8,831 nt of DNA, taken from Gammaproteobacteria bacterium (lineage in GTDB: Bacteria > Pseudomonadota > Gammaproteobacteria > Steroidobacterales > GCA-2729495). Made by a program: the position numbers and the translations under genes. Location: NCBI GenBank assembly GCA_023150055.1, contig JAKLLP010000072.1, forward strand, positions 1 to 8,831, read 5' to 3'. Below, piece after piece: positions 6,823-8,831 of the stretch. Within the stretch, counting starts at the first letter, position 1. Each line of letters begins with the position of its first letter. The notes below the pieces were generated by a model that saw only the letters and a program-made list of their open reading frames with translations, ran no database searches and had not been told where the DNA came from.

Positions 6823-7353
6823 ATGACGCACGAGAGGCCCTTGCCCGAGGTCATACCCTGTCCGCCGGAACATCGCGAGGCGCTTTACCGCCTCCGCGCG
6901 CGGGTCTGGGTCGAGGGCGGGGCGGACCCGGCTGCATTTGCGGGCGGGCGCTGGAGCGACCCGCGTGACGAGTTGCGCCGCCACTGGATCGCGCTCCACG
7001 AAGGCGAGGTGGTGGCCGGCGCATCGCTCAGCATCCACCCGTGCCTGCGCGAAGTGGAGGAGGCCGAGGCCTATCTCGGCTTCGGCCTGCCCGAGGCGGG
7101 CGCGGTTGCCGCGCCGGCGCGGGTGGTCGTGCGTCGGGACTGGCGCGGCCGCGGCTTGTTGCAGCGATTGCTCGACGCGCAGGACGAGGCGGCGCGCGCG
7201 GCTGGCGCGGCGCTCGCCGTTCGCCAGGCATCCCGCATGATGCGCCCGCTGCTATTGCGGCGCGGCTGGCGCTACCATGGCCCCGGGCCACACGATCCCC
7301 GGTTTCCGCGCGAGGAGTTCTCGGTGATGTCGTTTCTGCCCGGATCGAAGTGA
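6823..7353 (+). CDS. GNAT-family N-acetyltransferase
   Basis: A 176-residue cytoplasmic acyl-CoA-dependent transferase. The acetyl-CoA pyrophosphate-binding motif A is clear: ARVVVRRDWRGRGLLQRLLD (99-118), with the R-G-x-G loop at 108-111. Before it come the usual strands (HWIALHEGEVVAGASLSIH, 54-72), and after it a helix and LLLRRGWRYHGPG (143-155), where GNAT proteins often end their fold. The ATG at 6823 lacks a strong ribosome binding site. The frame is open further upstream to 6517, but that part overlaps the start of the opposite-strand MFS gene and shows no domain features. The stop codon overlaps the GTG of the ATP-grasp gene. The substrate is unknown: a small molecule, amino acid or peptide is as likely as a protein. 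Confidence 0.87.
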   Translation: MTHERPLPEVIPCPPEHREALYRLRARVWVEGGADPAAFAGGRWSDPRDELRRHWIALHEGEVVAGASLSIHPCLREVEEAEAYLGFGLPEAGAVAAPARVVVRRDWRGRGLLQRLLDAQDEAARAAGAALAVRQASRMMRPLLLRRGWRYHGPGPHDPRFPREEFSVMSFLPGSK

Positions 7354-8414
7354 GCCCTTCGCATTTGCTGCAGAAGATCCTCGACATCCTCAAGGAGTTC
7401 GTGCCCGAGGCCTGGTGGCAGCGGGTGCGGCGGGCTTTTTACCTGCGGCGTTACCGGCGAACCGACCGCCGGGAGAACCGCCGCATCACCCGGTCGCGCG
7501 CGCCGATCCTCATCGTCTCCGAGGCCGACAATGCAGCTCACGCCTACGCCGACTGGCTCGCCTGGGCAGAGCAGCACCGACCGGACCTGCGCCGCGCCAT
7601 CCGTCTGGACCGCTTGCCGGGTGCCAGCGCGCGCGGCGCAGGCGGGCTCCATGCCTGGGTGCAGGATCCGGTGCGCGAACGCGACGAGGCGCTCTTCGAT
7701 CGTTTGCAGAGACTGGAACGGCAGGTCGGCCACCACGGCGGCGGTGTCGTCAACCCGGCCGGGGTGTTGTCGAACACGCTCCGCGACGTGATGTGGGAGC
7801 GCCTCGCGGGGTTGCCATTGCGGGTCGCAGCCGTCGCGCGCGTGCCGGCCGACCCGCATGACCCCTTCATGCCGGAGCGCTACCCGGTGATGGTGCGTCC
7901 GCGCTGGGGCCATGGGTTGCCGATGGAGTTGCTGCCGCACCCGGAGGGCTGGCGAACCTGGCGGCGGCGGACCCAGGGGGACGGCGTGCAGTGGGTGACG
8001 ACGGAGTTCATCGACGTGCGTGGCACCGACGCGCTCTACCGCAAGTACCGCTACATCTCCTTCGGGGGGCGTGGGCTCGCCCGGCACCTGATCGTCTCGC
8101 GCCGTTGGGAGGTGCGCCCGAAGGACCGGATCCTGACGGATGCCACGCGCGAGGAGGAACTCGCCTTCGTCCACGGCGAGATGCCCTATGCAGCGGTGCT
8201 GGAACAGGCGCGGGCAGCGCTCGGTTTTGACGTCGCGGCTTTCGATTTCAGCTACGACGCTACCGGCCGGCTGGTGCTCTGGGAGGTCAACCCTTTCCCG
8301 GATCTATCGACGCCGCGGACCGGGGCCAGCCGCTACCTGCAGGACGTGGTGCACGCCACTTATGGCGCGCTCGCGGACTTCTACGAGAAGTTGTTGCAGG
8401 AAGCGCGGCGCTGA
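7350..8414 (+). CDS. ATP-grasp domain protein (probable carboxylate-amine ligase-like enzyme)
   Basis: A 354-residue protein with an N-terminal basic helical segment (residues 5-50), a pre-ATP-grasp alpha/beta region (APILIVSEADNAAHA, 51-65; GGVVNPAGVLSNTLRD, 131-146), then an ATP-grasp fold. Visible motifs are ERYPVMVRPRWGHG (176-189), where Arg183 replaces the usual Lys; TTEFIDVRG (217-225); RKYRYISFGGRGLARHLIVS (231-250), with Lys232 a candidate nucleotide-binding residue; and FDFSYDATGRLVLWEVNPFP (298-317), where Asp299, Glu312 and Asn314 are the expected Mg-ATP ligands. ATP-grasp enzymes join a carboxylate to an amine or thiol through an acylphosphate. The GTG at 7350 forms a GTGA overlap with the GNAT stop; it has only a weak GGA upstream, so translation is probably coupled. 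A TTG at 7365 is the alternative. Product unknown. Confidence 0.82.
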   Translation: MSPSHLLQKILDILKEFVPEAWWQRVRRAFYLRRYRRTDRRENRRITRSRAPILIVSEADNAAHAYADWLAWAEQHRPDLRRAIRLDRLPGASARGAGGLHAWVQDPVRERDEALFDRLQRLERQVGHHGGGVVNPAGVLSNTLRDVMWERLAGLPLRVAAVARVPADPHDPFMPERYPVMVRPRWGHGLPMELLPHPEGWRTWRRRTQGDGVQWVTTEFIDVRGTDALYRKYRYISFGGRGLARHLIVSRRWEVRPKDRILTDATREEELAFVHGEMPYAAVLEQARAALGFDVAAFDFSYDATGRLVLWEVNPFPDLSTPRTGASRYLQDVVHATYGALADFYEKLLQEARR

Positions 8415-8448
8415 CGGGGACGGTTCCCTTCTGGGAACCGTCCCCGTC
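8413..8448. repeat. Perfect 16-bp inverted repeat with TTCT loop (GGGGACGGTTCCC type)
   Basis: GACGGGGACGGTTCCC (8413-8428), loop TTCT, then GGGAACCGTCCCCGTC (8433-8448). It begins inside the ATP-grasp stop codon. There is no T run, so if it ends transcription it is not a classical intrinsic terminator. The GGGGACGGTTCCC core resembles palindromic repeats I recall as scattered through proteobacterial genomes, often near REP-associated transposases; that link is from memory. Confidence 0.8.
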
Positions 8449-8451
8449 AAA

Positions 8452-8517
8452 TTACACCGCGAGGTCGCTGGAGATGTAGTGGGAGAGCTGCTGGATCGTC
8501 TGGTCCTGCTCGATGAA
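8452..8517 (-). pseudogene. Short 3' coding remnant on the - strand
   Basis: Read on the - strand the frame ends in a protein-like tail, FIEQDQTIQQLSHYISSDLAV, then TAA at 8452-8454. Its amphipathic composition differs from the Arg/Pro/Gly-rich shadows elsewhere. Upstream it runs straight into the inverted repeat at 8516-8603, so the rest of the gene is missing or was displaced. Parent gene not recognised. Confidence 0.35.
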
Positions 8518-8603
8518 AAAGGGGACAGTGACCAATTTCCGATCTGCGACAGCATTAAGAACCCTCGACTCAAGTCGGACATTGGTCACTGTCCCCCCCT
8601 TTT
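8516..8603. repeat. GGGGACAGTGACC-type inverted repeat bounded by A and T runs
   Basis: The left arm at 8521-8542 (GGGGACAGTGACCAAT, then TTCCGA) pairs with the right arm at 8575-8596, 22 bases with one mismatch and a 32-base spacer. AAAAA (8516-8520) precedes the left arm. Three extra C residues and then TTTT (8600-8603) follow the right arm. The arms resemble repeats I recall near REP-associated (Y1) transposases, none of which is in this window. With T runs on both strands it could also act as a bidirectional terminator. Confidence 0.75.
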
Positions 8604-8673
8604 CTGGCCGGCCTGAAGGCGCTGCCCTGGGATTTGCGGTCAGCGCTGGTGCTGGTCGGCAATCCTGTCGATT

Positions 8674-8831
8674 TGTCACGGTGTCGTGGCGCCGCACGGC
8701 GCGCTGCGCGCCGAGGTCACCCCGGCCGGGCGGGGGAAGCACACCGGCGCCACTGAGCGCAGCCCGGCCGAGCGGCATCGGGCGATGAGCTGGGCGCAGC
8801 GGCTCAAAAGGGTGTTTCGCATCGAGATCGA
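8674..8831 (+). pseudogene. IS91/ISCR-family transposase fragment, running off the window
   Basis: From 8677 one frame reads HGVVAPHGALRAEVTPAGRG, a Lys/Thr/Arg-rich stretch, then AERHRAMSWAQRLKRVFRIEI up to the window edge. This closely matches my recollection of the C-terminal part of IS91-family rolling-circle (HUH, Y2) transposases, in which HGV-x-APH is followed by AMSWAQRLKRVF-x-IDI and then a CPxCGG zinc motif, which would lie just outside. The family normally has Arg-Phe directly before HGV. Here Arg-Phe is encoded at 8669-8674 in the neighbouring frame, pointing to a frameshift. The catalytic N-terminal domain is absent: a TGA at 8614 closes the frame and the GGGGACAGTGACC repeat lies just upstream. 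It is a non-functional remnant unless the element is rearranged. Confidence 0.7.

Noticed and set aside
7041..7349. Upstream part of the ATP-grasp reading frame
   Set aside because: It lies inside the GNAT gene in another frame and is Arg/Gly/Ala-rich with no motifs.

Overview
This is a high-GC bacterial window, most likely from a gammaproteobacterium or a related proteobacterial lineage. The guess rests on GC content, strong GGAG-type ribosome binding sites, the gene families present, and short GGGGAC-type palindromic repeats of a kind common in such genomes. The sequence does not identify the genus. The genes are mostly housekeeping or accessory enzymes in small transcription units. No defence system, CRISPR array, biosynthetic cluster, tRNA or rRNA gene is visible.

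Layout. Positions 1-1028 hold the 3' part of a MacB/FtsX-type ABC transporter permease that enters from the left. Positions 1125-1943 hold an FkbM-like SAM methyltransferase. Positions 2058-3071 hold a luciferase-like flavin-dependent oxidoreductase. Positions 3210-3971 hold a class I SAM methyltransferase with a secretion or lipoprotein-like N-terminus. All four are on the + strand, separated by about 100-140 bp, and each of the last three has its own ribosome binding site. Positions 3972-4527 carry no credible gene. They hold a nested set of inverted repeats: a hairpin element at 4060-4191, and a MITE-like element of about 280 bp at 4166-4444 with roughly 31-bp imperfect terminal inverted repeats.

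On the - strand, an MFS transporter (6529 to 5156, with a probable TTG start) is followed after 49 bp by an exported Cys-type glutathione peroxidase (5106 to 4528). They look like a two-gene operon. Divergent from it, after a 293-bp intergenic region with palindromes and a possible promoter, a GNAT acetyltransferase (6823-7353) overlaps an ATP-grasp protein (7350-8414) by 4 bp (GTGA). That overlap implies translational coupling and suggests the two act on the same small molecule or peptide.

The right end (8413-8831) looks like a site of repeated insertion and decay. It has a perfect 16-bp stem palindrome on the ATP-grasp stop codon, a short - strand coding remnant, a second GGGGAC-type inverted repeat ending in A and T runs, and a fragment of an IS91/ISCR-family transposase that runs off the window and seems frameshifted at its left edge. 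The most unusual items are the structured intergenic element, the coupled GNAT/ATP-grasp pair and the secreted-looking methyltransferase. None amounts to a convincing new system on sequence alone.
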